Position numbers and translations under genes: made by a program. Of a stretch of DNA of 64,000 nt, positions 50,261 through 58,858 are shown piece by piece (the first letter of the stretch is position 1; every line of letters starts with the position of its first letter). The stretch is taken from contig NZ_JANADK010000001.1 in assembly GCF_024199795.1 (NCBI RefSeq), forward strand, positions 5,332,001 to 5,396,000, in the 5' to 3' direction. The notes under the pieces are model-generated. The model made no database searches, was not told the DNA's origin, and worked only from the letters and a program-made list of their open reading frames with translations. The DNA comes from Bradyrhizobium sp. CCGB01. GTDB taxonomy: Bacteria > Pseudomonadota > Alphaproteobacteria > Rhizobiales > Xanthobacteraceae.

Positions 50261-52978
50261 ATGACGGGATTCGGCAGTCGCCTCTTTGACCAGGCCTTCG
50301 TACGCAGCGGACCGATCCGCTGGCTGGTGGTGGGCGGCACGCTGCTGATCGCGGCAATCGCCATCGGCTCGGTCCTGATGGCGCAGAACTTCCGCGAGCG
50401 CGCGCTGCGCAACTCCGGCCGCGAGCTGGAAAACACCGTGCTGCTGCTCGCCCATCATTTCGATCAGCAATTGCAGGACTTCGCGGTCATCCAGAAGGAT
50501 TTCGTCGACCACGTCCGCGCAACCGGCATCGCAAGCGCAGAGGACTATCGCAAGCGCCTTTCCGGCCAGGACGTCCACCGGATGCTGCGCGCGAAGATCG
50601 AGGCGCTGCCCTACATGGGCGGCGTCAACATCATCGATGCCGAAGGCAATGTGATCAACTCGTCGACGACGTGGCCGGCCCCCAGGGTGAACGTCGCCGA
50701 TCGCGCCTATTTTCGCACTTTCAAATACGATCCTTACTCGCCGGACGTGCTGATCGAGCCGTTGCACAGCCGCATCTCCGGCGCCTGGACCATCCTGATC
50801 GTGCGCAAGATCGTGGGACCGAACGGCGAGTTCATGGGCGTGGTCGGGCGCGGTATCGAACCTGCCAATTTCGAGAAATTCTTTGAAACCGTGGTGCTGG
50901 GTGAAGGCGCGACGATCTCGATGTTGCATCGCGACGGCACGCTGCTCGCCCGCTATCCCCATTCCAGCGAGTTGATGGGCAGGAATTTCAAGACCGGCCC
51001 GTTCGAGCATCAGAGGGTGTTCGGGCTCGATCACTTCGCCGGCCGCTTCATGAGCCCCGTCGACGGAGACGACCGGCTGATCTCCTCGCGCGCCCTGCCC
51101 CACTTCCCGATCCTGATGATGGCCACAACGACGCGCGCGGCGGCGCTGACGGACTGGCGCGAGCAGATCGGCATCCTGATCTCGGTTGCAGGCGCCTCCG
51201 CGCTCGCCATTGCGGGCGTACTGATCGCAATCGTGCGCAAGCTTCTGGAGCAGCATCGCGCCTCCCGCGAGCGGCTGACGCTGGAGAAGCAGCGCCTCGA
51301 CCGCGCCGTCAACAACATGACGCAGGGCCTGTTGCTGTTCGACGCCGAGCGGCGGCTCGTGATCTGCAACCAGCGCTACATCGAGATGTACGGCCTCTCA
51401 GCCGAGGTGGTGAAGCCCGGCTCCAGCTTCCACGACATCATCGCCCACCGCAAGGCGACCGGCTCGTTCGCCGGAGACATCGACGGCTACGTCGTCCGTG
51501 TGCTGCGCGACATCCATGTGCGCAACTCCATGGTGGTCGATACGTCCGACGGGCGCTCGATCCACATCCTCAACGAGCCGCTCGCGGACGGCGGCTGGGT
51601 GGCAACCCACGAAGACATCACCGAACGCCGTCGGACCGAGGAGCGCATCACCCACCTCGCCCACTATGATGCGCTGACCGACCTGCCCAACCGCACCATG
51701 TTCCACGAGCATCTGCGCAAAGAGCTCGCCGCCATCGCCGGCGGCGAGGAGGTCGCGGTGCACTATATCGACATCGACGAGTTCAAGGGCGTCAACGACG
51801 CACTCGGCCATCTCGTCGGCGACGAGCTGTTGAAATCGATCGCACAGAGTCTGCGCCGCTGCGCAGGCCCGGCCGACTTCGTGGCGCGGCTCGGCGGCGA
51901 CGAATTCGCCATCGTGCAGAGCGCGGTGACGTCGCAGGACGCGGTCAGCGATCTCGTCGCGCGGGTCTTCGAGGCCATCCGCACCCCGTTCGACTGCATG
52001 GGCCATCACCTCACCACCGACGCCAGCATCGGCATCGCGCTGGCGCCGGGACACGGCACGGTGCTGGACCAGATCCTGAAGAACGCGGATATGGCGATGT
52101 ACGCCGCCAAGGCCGCGGGACGCCGGACCTATCGCTTCTTCGAGCCGGAGATGGACGCCAAGGTCCGCGAGCGGCGGCAGCTCGAGATCGATCTGCGCCA
52201 CGCCATCGCTCATGGCGGCCTCGAGGTCTACTACCAGCCCTGCCTCGGCCTGAAGGACGACCGCATCACCGGCTGCGAGGCGCTGGTGCGCTGGCGCCAT
52301 CCCGAGCGCGGCATGGTCTCGCCCGCCGAATTCATCCCGATCGCCGAGGACACCGGCCTGATCAACGAGATCGGTGAATGGGTGCTCGCGACCGCCTGCC
52401 GGGATGCCGCGAACTGGCCCGACGACATCCGCCTCGCCGTCAACGTCTCGCCGGTGCAGTTCAAGAGCGGCACGCTGGCGCTGAAGATCATGGCGGCGCT
52501 CGCCGCTTCCAATTTGCCGGCGAGCCGGCTCGAGCTCGAGATCACCGAAGCGGTGCTGATCCGCGACGACGACACCGCGCTTGCGATCCTGCACCAGCTC
52601 CGCGCCATCGGCGTGCGGATCGCGCTCGACGATTTCGGCACCGGCTACTCCTCGCTGAGCTATCTGCACCGCTTCCCGTTCGACAAGATCAAGATCGACC
52701 GCTGCTTCGTCAACGACATCGCCGGTCCCGACGGCTCCGCCAGCATCGTGCAGGCCGTCGTCAATCTGGCGGCCGCGCGCCGCATGACCACCACGGCCGA
52801 GGGCGTCGAGACCGAGGAGCAGCAGCGCCTGCTCCGCACGCTCGGTTGCTCGGAGATGCAGGGCTATCTGTTCAGCGCCGCAAAACCCGCCGACAAGGTG
52901 CTGGAGCTGTTCGCGCTGCACCGCAGCCGCCTCGCCCGGTGCGACGGCGGCGAAAGCCGCCGCCGCGAGGCAGGCTAG
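50261..52978 (+). CDS. Membrane GGDEF-EAL bifunctional cyclic-di-GMP enzyme with Cache-like sensor and PAS
   Basis: 905 aa from the ATG at 50261. TM1 (WLVVGGTLLIAAIAIGSVLM) and TM2 (about IGILISVAGASALAIAGVLIAIV) enclose a periplasmic Cache-like domain of about 250 aa. Next comes a PAS (MTQGLLLFDAERRLVICNQRYIEMYG), then GGDEF (RLGGDEFA intact, inhibitory RxxD site missing, with GPAD in its place), then EAL with CEALVRW, NVSPVQF, ELEITE, LDDFGTGYS, IKIDR and EGVETEEQ all present. Both cyclase and phosphodiesterase could therefore be active. It is divergent from the Flp pilin gene, fitting a surface-attachment role. Confidence 0.93.
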   Translation: MTGFGSRLFDQAFVRSGPIRWLVVGGTLLIAAIAIGSVLMAQNFRERALRNSGRELENTVLLLAHHFDQQLQDFAVIQKDFVDHVRATGIASAEDYRKRLSGQDVHRMLRAKIEALPYMGGVNIIDAEGNVINSSTTWPAPRVNVADRAYFRTFKYDPYSPDVLIEPLHSRISGAWTILIVRKIVGPNGEFMGVVGRGIEPANFEKFFETVVLGEGATISMLHRDGTLLARYPHSSELMGRNFKTGPFEHQRVFGLDHFAGRFMSPVDGDDRLISSRALPHFPILMMATTTRAAALTDWREQIGILISVAGASALAIAGVLIAIVRKLLEQHRASRERLTLEKQRLDRAVNNMTQGLLLFDAERRLVICNQRYIEMYGLSAEVVKPGSSFHDIIAHRKATGSFAGDIDGYVVRVLRDIHVRNSMVVDTSDGRSIHILNEPLADGGWVATHEDITERRRTEERITHLAHYDALTDLPNRTMFHEHLRKELAAIAGGEEVAVHYIDIDEFKGVNDALGHLVGDELLKSIAQSLRRCAGPADFVARLGGDEFAIVQSAVTSQDAVSDLVARVFEAIRTPFDCMGHHLTTDASIGIALAPGHGTVLDQILKNADMAMYAAKAAGRRTYRFFEPEMDAKVRERRQLEIDLRHAIAHGGLEVYYQPCLGLKDDRITGCEALVRWRHPERGMVSPAEFIPIAEDTGLINEIGEWVLATACRDAANWPDDIRLAVNVSPVQFKSGTLALKIMAALAASNLPASRLELEITEAVLIRDDDTALAILHQLRAIGVRIALDDFGTGYSSLSYLHRFPFDKIKIDRCFVNDIAGPDGSASIVQAVVNLAAARRMTTTAEGVETEEQQRLLRTLGCSEMQGYLFSAAKPADKVLELFALHRSRLARCDGGESRRREAG

Positions 52979-53131
52979 CTTGTTACGTGCAGATTCCCGA
53001 ACCGATCGTCCCCCGGCATAGCCGGCGGCCTCAACTCCGCGATCATCTCCCGGACATTCATGGCCGCCGCGCTCCGCTTTGGCCGCAGATTGCGGCCGCC
53101 CGCTGTTGTGCCAGGCGACCCGGCCGGGCAT

Positions 53132-53776
53132 TCAGTCCCATTTGATCGGACATCCCGGCGACTCCGGAATGACGCCCATCACCGGCGGCTTCGGAAAATA
53201 TTGAGTCGTAACCTGTACTTCCTCGGCGCTCTTGTCGTCGAACAGCAGGGAAATGAGCTTCAATGCCTCATCAAGGCCCGCGGAGATGCCACCTCCCGTC
53301 AACCGATTGCCGGAGGCGTTGCGGGACACCACAAAGCGCTGGCGCGTGGTATCCACTTTGATGCGAGGGAAGCTCTGAAGACATGCGGTGAAGTACCAGT
53401 GCGTGGTCGCCTCGTGACCGTCCAGCAATCCCGCACGCGCGAGCAACAGTGCCCCCTCGCAAACCGAGCACACCCATGTCGCGTTGGCGGCTATCTGGCG
53501 AAGATATTGCAGATAAGGAGACTGTGGGTCCTTCATGATGCCCTGGAGAGCAGCGGGGTCGCCGCCGGGGACCCAGAGGATGTCCAGCGCGGGTGTCTGG
53601 GCGAAGCTCGCGTGAGCTTCGAAGCGGACGCCATTTATGGACGTCACGGCGCCGCCATCCTGAGAAATCAGCGTCGACTGCAAATCGTTGTCCTGGCCCG
53701 CCCAATAGAACATCTCGAGAGGGCCTGCGACGTCCAGCAGGTTGACGCCTTCATAGATCGGAATTCCAAGCTTCAT
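53132..53776 (-). CDS. DJ-1/PfpI family protein (isonitrile-hydratase-like)
   Basis: 214 aa from the ATG at 53776. The flavodoxin-like fold starts MKLGIPIYEGVNLLDVAGPLEMFYWA. The nucleophile elbow is WVCSVCEGALLLARAGLLDGHEATTHW, with C106 the catalytic Cys and the Ala-Thr-Thr-His-Trp motif of the GATase1/isonitrile hydratase branch. It has no AraC HTH domain, unlike many relatives. It is the third gene of the minus-strand series tyrosinase, MoaF-like protein, DJ-1, lying 91 nt after the MoaF-like gene. A glyoxalase, isonitrile or quinone-damage protective role is possible. Confidence 0.88.
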   Translation of the reverse strand: MKLGIPIYEGVNLLDVAGPLEMFYWAGQDNDLQSTLISQDGGAVTSINGVRFEAHASFAQTPALDILWVPGGDPAALQGIMKDPQSPYLQYLRQIAANATWVCSVCEGALLLARAGLLDGHEATTHWYFTACLQSFPRIKVDTTRQRFVVSRNASGNRLTGGGISAGLDEALKLISLLFDDKSAEEVQVTTQYFPKPPVMGVIPESPGCPIKWD

Positions 53777-53867
53777 GGCGAAACCCCAGTCACGTTGCTT
53801 CCTTGCGGACATGGACGTGTCGCGATGACAACGCCCCGCCGCGATGGCTCCTGACGCGACAACGCCA

Positions 53868-54224
53868 TCAGGAGATCTGCCTCATCGTTCCATGGAATTT
53901 CGAGAACCCAGGGCGGTCCTTGGCGCCGCTGCCGGGTTGCGTGATGTTCGTGATGATGGTGTTCATCCGGTAGTCTTCGAGATGCACCACGGTGGTGCCG
54001 TCGCGCTCCTGCCAGGTTACGAGGAAGAGCTGGTCGCGGATCGCCTCGACTGCGATGTGGACTGTCTCGGAACTGTTCGGGATCGGATTTCCGCTCGCGT
54101 CGACGCCGGTGTAGGTGAGCGATGTCTCCGACGCGAAGTCGAGTTGCACACGAAAACGAGCACCATTCGCTGAACTGAAGTCGACCAGGTATTTGTGACC
54201 AACTGCTGGAAAAACATCCGGCAT
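53868..54224 (-). CDS. MoaF-like small protein downstream of tyrosinase
   Basis: 118 aa, ATG at 54224 with AGGAGGG 8 nt upstream. The sequence (GHKYLVDFSSANGARFRVQLDF...LTYTG, then VEAIRDQLFLVTWQERDGTTVVHLEDYRMNTIITNIT) looks like the beta-rich MoaF N-terminal domain family. It is predicted to be a small beta-barrel and has no signal peptide. It lies 68 nt after the tyrosinase gene and is co-transcribed with it. It could be a tyrosinase partner or bind its phenolic products, but nothing in the sequence proves this. Confidence 0.65.
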   Translation of the reverse strand: MPDVFPAVGHKYLVDFSSANGARFRVQLDFASETSLTYTGVDASGNPIPNSSETVHIAVEAIRDQLFLVTWQERDGTTVVHLEDYRMNTIITNITQPGSGAKDRPGFSKFHGTMRQIS

Positions 54225-54292
54225 CGTTCAATCCCTCCTGATTGCGGCATCGCGGCGAGTGCCCCGATGCCGGCGACGTCATGGGGCACGAG

Positions 54293-55885
54293 CTATCGCA
54301 GTTCGACCTTGAAGAGCTTCTTCCCTTGAGCTGCGGTCAGCGATGCCATCGCGCGCACCTGAGGGCCGCTGCCAAGCAAGCCATCGCGGGTGCGCACCTG
54401 AACCTCGATGTCATCGGCAGTCATCCGGGCCGCCGCCTCGCCCAGCGATTGCGTGCTGATGGCCGCCCTGCCCTCGATATGGGTCTGGCAATTCGCGCAA
54501 CCATCGACGTGCCAGCGGCTCAGCACTGCTTCAGTCCCGATGTGACGCTTCTCTCCATCCACGTTTGCGAATGCACTGATGAGGAACGACCCGCGGATGC
54601 GCGCACGGTTGAGGCCGCGTACGCTGATCGTCCTGGCTGCGACAGCGGCGCCGGACGCGGCCGCGAGCGAGGCAGGCTGGTCAAGCGAGCCGGGCCCATA
54701 GGTGTATCCCAGCTGCTTCTCGATGTTGATGCAATCCTGCGACGTATAAGGACGCTCCTTGCCCCCATCGGTCAGCTTGAACGGGTCAAGCGGAGACTCG
54801 AGCGTCAGCCACGAATTGGCAGCCGTGCCCGGCGTCGGCCCCTGGCTGTCGACGGAATTGGTGCCGGGGTATTGCGGTATGATCTCGAACTCGTCGGTGA
54901 ACCCGTTCTTTTTCTGCCACAGCCAGAATACGCGATCGACAAAGCAGTGATGGAAGAAAAAGATCGGATCGAGACCGGCGGTGTCGTTCTCGCCCATGTC
55001 ACCGTTCGCCCCGTCGATCGGAGACGCGTCGAAAATGTTCGGAAGATCGAAGCCTCCGACGGCAAGATGAATGCTGTTGTGCGGGCTTTCGATCGGAACG
55101 ACGCGTTGCCCCTTGTCATCGAACCATTGCGCGGCTGACGTCGTATTGGAGAACACGGTGTAGTTCGGCGCGTTCAGGCAAGCCATGTACTTGTCCTTCA
55201 CGTGCCCGCCTCCGATCGGCTTTCCATCGACGATGACGGTCGCGGATAGCCAATTGCGTATGTTGTCGTTGAGAAGTCCGACGTTGACGTCGTCGTTGGG
55301 AAACTTTGCGTTATGCGCCTCCGTCGCCGCCCTGTCCGCCTCCGTCCCGACCAGCCCCGAAAGGGGATACCGCACCGTCTCGTATCCCCGCGGCTTGCTG
55401 TAATCGGCGTCAGGGATCGGACTGAGGTGATCGACGATGCCTCTCGGAAACACGAACGACCGCAACGGGTTGGGAATCGTTTGGCCGTCCAGCACGAAGT
55501 CCTTTTGCGTGAGGACGCTGGGAATGCCCGCGTTCACGGAGGCATCACTGGTCTCGTCCCAGAATGGCAATGCAACGTCCGCGCAGCCAGGAATGCTCCG
55601 TAGCGCGTCTTCCAGTTTCAGCAGATAGACCCGGTGCCAGGTCGGGAACAGAATATTGCCGTGGTTGCAGTAGCCGCCCCAGTACTGCGAGTTGCCCCAG
55701 CCTGCGCCACGGAACGGCTCTCCGTGATAGCCGCCGAGCATGAAGAAGGATTTTGGATCGTCGGGGGGCAATTCCTTGATGCCCTTCCAGGCGCGGATCA
55801 CGTCCTCGAGAGGCTTCTTGTTACCCTTGTCGAACTCGTCCTGCAGATCCTGGATCGAGCGACGTACTCGCAGCGTGGCGCTCAT
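54293..55885 (-). CDS. Tyrosinase (type-3 dicopper polyphenol oxidase)
   Basis: 530 aa, ATG at 55885 with GGGGAGG 8 nt upstream. CuA ligands: H54 (GGYHGEPF), H75 (YCNHGNILF) and H84 (PTWHRVYLLKLEDAL). CuB ligands: H269 and H273 (SPHNSIHLAVGG) and H313 (DPIFFFHHCFVDRVFWLW). The dicopper core spans about 45-330; a C-terminal domain (about 430-530) includes a CxxC (DGCANCQTH). No signal peptide is seen, so it appears cytoplasmic. It oxidises mono- and diphenols to quinones, leading to melanin. No Streptomyces-type caddie (MelC1) is present; the MoaF-like and DJ-1 genes follow in the operon. Confidence 0.93.
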   Translation of the reverse strand: MSATLRVRRSIQDLQDEFDKGNKKPLEDVIRAWKGIKELPPDDPKSFFMLGGYHGEPFRGAGWGNSQYWGGYCNHGNILFPTWHRVYLLKLEDALRSIPGCADVALPFWDETSDASVNAGIPSVLTQKDFVLDGQTIPNPLRSFVFPRGIVDHLSPIPDADYSKPRGYETVRYPLSGLVGTEADRAATEAHNAKFPNDDVNVGLLNDNIRNWLSATVIVDGKPIGGGHVKDKYMACLNAPNYTVFSNTTSAAQWFDDKGQRVVPIESPHNSIHLAVGGFDLPNIFDASPIDGANGDMGENDTAGLDPIFFFHHCFVDRVFWLWQKKNGFTDEFEIIPQYPGTNSVDSQGPTPGTAANSWLTLESPLDPFKLTDGGKERPYTSQDCINIEKQLGYTYGPGSLDQPASLAAASGAAVAARTISVRGLNRARIRGSFLISAFANVDGEKRHIGTEAVLSRWHVDGCANCQTHIEGRAAISTQSLGEAAARMTADDIEVQVRTRDGLLGSGPQVRAMASLTAAQGKKLFKVELR

Positions 55886-56388
55886 GGCTTTTGCCTCCCC
55901 GGAGATCAAGCCATTTCTCCAACCTCAGATTGCATCATACCTCATATACTTTAGGTTGAATATCGAATTTTTCTCGACCATGAACGTGATGCATCCCGGT
56001 TGAATCTGGACGTCGAAACTTCTCCCTCTCTCCGGCAGCCATTCGTCGGCTGGACTCTGGACGACGTCATCAACGCGACATGGGGTCTTCCTGCTTGACG
56101 ATGGCGACCGGCCCGGATACGTCCATGCTTGCAGCTGCGCAAGACGCCGCTGCCGTAGGCGTTACCGTCATCCAACGCGTCCTCTGTCGAGAGGGTCCCA
56201 GCTGGGAGATCTCGATTCACGAGACGCCACGGTCATGCCATCACTTTCCCTGCTTGCGGATACTCACCCGTTCAAGACGCCGCTTCCGGCGCGGCTCGTC
56301 CGCGTCTGGACGTTTGCTGTCTCGGATTGCCCGCCGCCGGGATTTTCCGGGTTGCCGTGGCTTTCACCTCCATTGAAAGGCAGCAACC
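55886..56388. other. 503-nt intergenic region between tyrosinase and SDR genes
   Basis: Short open frames exist on both strands but none resembles a known protein or has a good start. The part next to tyrosinase (about 55925-55985) is unusually AT-rich for this genome and holds TATGAT on the minus strand (55934-55939), a plausible -10 for the tyrosinase operon. The rest may be a decayed gene; I cannot identify it. Confidence 0.5.
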
Positions 56389-57144
56389 ATGAAGATGACT
56401 GGCAACACGATCCTCGTCACTGGCGCCACCAGCGGCATCGGCCGCGCGCTGGCCGAAACTTTCCACGACCGCGGCAACCGCGTCATCGCCACCGGGCGAC
56501 GGCAGGCCCTGCTCGACCAGCTTGCGGGTGAACGCCCCGGCCTGATCGTCATGCCGCTCGACCTTGACGATCCCTCGAGCCTGCCGCGCTTGTCAGCAGA
56601 AGTGCGTGCGCGCTTTCCCGAGCTCAACGTGTTGATCGCCAACGCCGGCATCTCGCGGCCGGAGGACATGACGGCGGACGGCTGGGACGCGGGTGACGCA
56701 GAAGCCATCGTCCAGACCAACATTCTGGGCACGCTGCGTGTGACGGCGACATTCCTGCCGCTCCTGAAACGGCGGCCGAACGCGACGGTCATCGCCACCA
56801 GCTCGAACCTCGCCTTCGTGCCGCGTGCCGACTTCCCCGCCTACTGTGCCAGCAAGGCGTTCCTGCATTCCTGGCTCCAGTCGTTGCGCCATCAGCTCCG
56901 CAAGATCCCGGTCGAGGTGCTGGAGCTCGCGCCGCCCTATGTGCAGACCGAGCTCACCGGCGCGCAGCAGGCAAGCGATACGCGTGCCATGCCGCTCGAT
57001 GCCTACATCGCGGAAGTCATGCAATTGCTGGAGCTGCGCGTTCATCCGCACGACGAAGTGCTGGTCGAACGCGACCGCGCCCGCCGCTGGGCCGAGCGCG
57101 ACGGCCGCTACGAGGCCACCTTTGCGGCCATGAACCCGAGCTGA
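56389..57144 (+). CDS. Short-chain dehydrogenase/reductase (DltE-like)
   Basis: 251 aa, classical SDR. Cofactor motif TGATSGIGRALAETF at the N-terminus, NAG motif LIANAGIS, catalytic Ser in VIATSSNLAFV and YCASK (Tyr and Lys). The C-terminal half, with ELAPPYVQTELTGAQQ, resembles the DltE-like subgroup of uncharacterised oxidoreductases. It is convergent with the S41 peptidase gene and followed by a strong hairpin. Substrate unknown. Confidence 0.9.
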   Translation: MKMTGNTILVTGATSGIGRALAETFHDRGNRVIATGRRQALLDQLAGERPGLIVMPLDLDDPSSLPRLSAEVRARFPELNVLIANAGISRPEDMTADGWDAGDAEAIVQTNILGTLRVTATFLPLLKRRPNATVIATSSNLAFVPRADFPAYCASKAFLHSWLQSLRHQLRKIPVEVLELAPPYVQTELTGAQQASDTRAMPLDAYIAEVMQLLELRVHPHDEVLVERDRARRWAERDGRYEATFAAMNPS

Positions 57145-57165
57145 GACGGGGTCCCAAAACGAATT

Positions 57166-57195
57166 CGCCCGGGAGCGGTCATCCGCTCCCGGGCG
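57166..57195. terminator. Bidirectional hairpin between the SDR and S41 peptidase genes
   Basis: Perfect 13-bp arms CGCCCGGGAGCGG/CCGCTCCCGGGCG with a 4-nt loop, about 20 nt from both stop codons of the convergent genes. No long T run on either side. Confidence 0.8.
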
Positions 57196-57213
57196 ATATG
57201 TGGAATCGTAAGC

Positions 57214-58551
57214 TTAGTTCGGCACCGCAGCCTTCGGCGCAGGCTTGGCGGCGACCGCATTCGCGGTCACGCCGTGCAGGAAGTCGTAGGCCGCGTGCAG
57301 GGCCTTGTCGTCCTTCTCTTCCGGCGGAACGTAGGATTGCGATCCCGTCTGTTCATTGCCGTCGGCGTTCTGCAGATGGCCGCGCATCTGGGATTCCGCC
57401 ATGGTGTCCATCCGGCCCTTCAACTCGGGCGGCACGTCCTGCAGGATCTCGATGTCGGGCGCGATGCCCTGGGCCTGGATCGAGCGGCCCGAGGGCGTGT
57501 AGTAGCGCGCGGTGGTCAGCGCCAGTGCACCGTTGCCGGCGCCGAGCGGAATGATGGTCTGCACCGAGCCCTTGCCGAACGAGCGCGTGCCGATGATGGT
57601 CGCGCGCTTGTGGTCATGCAGCGCGCCGGCCACGATCTCCGAGGCCGAAGCCGAGCCGCCATTGACCAGCACGACCAGCGGCTTGCCCTTGGTGAGGTCG
57701 CCACCATGCGCGGTGAAGCGCTGGGTCTCTTCCGGATTGCGGCCGCGGGTCGAGACGACCTCGCCGCGCTGCAGGAACGCGCTCGACACCGAGACGGCCT
57801 GGTCGAGCAGTCCGCCCGGATTGTTGCGCAGGTCCATCACATAGCCGACGAGCTTCTCCGGCGGGACGTCCCTGGAGATCGAGGCGATCGCCTTCTTCAG
57901 GCCGTCGGTGGTCTGCTCGTTGAACGAGGTGACGCGGATATAGCCGATGTCGCCGTTCTCGACGTGGAAGCGAACCGGACGCACATGGATGATCTCGCGC
58001 TTGATCGCGACGTCGAGCGGGGCGTCAGCGCCCTTGCGCACGATGGTGAGCTTGGTCTGGGTATCGACCGGCCCCTTCATCTTGTTGACGGCCTGCTCCA
58101 GCGTCATGCCCTGCACGGCATCGCCGTCGATCTTGCTGATGAGGTCGCCGGACATGATGCCGGCCTTGGACGCCGGCGTGTCGTCGATCGGCGAGACGAC
58201 CTTCACCAGGCCCTCCTCCATCGTGACCTCGATGCCGAGCCCGCCGAACTCGCCGGAGGTGGTCTCCTGCATCTCGGTCCAGGCCTTGTCGTTCATGTAG
58301 CGTGAATGCGGATCGAGCGAGGTCACCATGCCGGTGATCGCGCCCTCGATCAGCTTGGAATTGTCGGGTTTCTCGACATAGCTCGCCTTCACCCGCTCGA
58401 ACACTTCGCCGAACAAATTGAGCCGGGAATAGGCATCATCCGCGCGCGCCGCCGCCCGTGCCGCCCATACTCCGCCGTGCGGGCTCGCTACCAGAAGGGT
58501 CAGACACGCTCCCGTGAGCGCGCCCAGGGGGAACAGCAGGTTTTTCCGCAT
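57214..58551 (-). CDS. ctpA: Carboxy-terminal processing protease (S41/CtpA family)
   Basis: 445 aa from the ATG at 58551; a GTG 27 codons upstream is an alternative with no clear ribosome site. A signal-anchor (LLFPLGALTGACLTLLVASP) is followed by the N-terminal region DDAYSRLNLFGEVFERVKASYVE, a PDZ domain (EFGGLGIEVTMEEGLVKVVSPIDDTPASKAGI) and the S41 catalytic part with Ser in NGGSASASEIVAGAL and Lys in RSFGKGSVQTIIPLG. It cleaves C-terminal tails of periplasmic proteins. Rhizobiales usually keep a ctpA next to rlmH and murein hydrolase genes; none of those are here, so this is probably an extra paralog. Confidence 0.9.
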   Translation of the reverse strand: MRKNLLFPLGALTGACLTLLVASPHGGVWAARAAARADDAYSRLNLFGEVFERVKASYVEKPDNSKLIEGAITGMVTSLDPHSRYMNDKAWTEMQETTSGEFGGLGIEVTMEEGLVKVVSPIDDTPASKAGIMSGDLISKIDGDAVQGMTLEQAVNKMKGPVDTQTKLTIVRKGADAPLDVAIKREIIHVRPVRFHVENGDIGYIRVTSFNEQTTDGLKKAIASISRDVPPEKLVGYVMDLRNNPGGLLDQAVSVSSAFLQRGEVVSTRGRNPEETQRFTAHGGDLTKGKPLVVLVNGGSASASEIVAGALHDHKRATIIGTRSFGKGSVQTIIPLGAGNGALALTTARYYTPSGRSIQAQGIAPDIEILQDVPPELKGRMDTMAESQMRGHLQNADGNEQTGSQSYVPPEEKDDKALHAAYDFLHGVTANAVAAKPAPKAAVPN

Positions 58552-58858
58552 GGATAGGCTGGCCTTCTTGCTCGGAGCTTTGCTTTGGGCTTGGGAAGCG
58601 CCATGCAAATGGCGATCCAGCCCGCTGTTCACAATACCATTCAGGTTTCTTCAAGGCCGGGACGCCGCGCTGGCCGGTACACTGTAGAAATCCCTTCGCT
58701 CTGGCCTAAACTTTTGGCAACGTTCCGAAACCGTTTCGCGCAAGGCGGGAATCGGCCGGCCGGCCTACGCCTCGCAGCTATGCGATTTTAGGATGGTTTT
58801 GGAGGGCCGGACGCGATAGGCGATGACAACAAGACTTCAAATTCTCGGGAGGACAACA
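58552..58858. other. Divergent promoter region, S41 peptidase/hydroxyacid oxidase
   Basis: 307 nt with no credible gene. It must hold the promoters of both divergent genes. It includes the GGGAGGA ribosome site of the oxidase gene. No palindrome stands out. Confidence 0.45.

Noticed and set aside
56080..56376. 98-codon plus-strand frame upstream of the SDR gene
   Set aside because: No homology, no ribosome site, and an equally long frame lies on the other strand.
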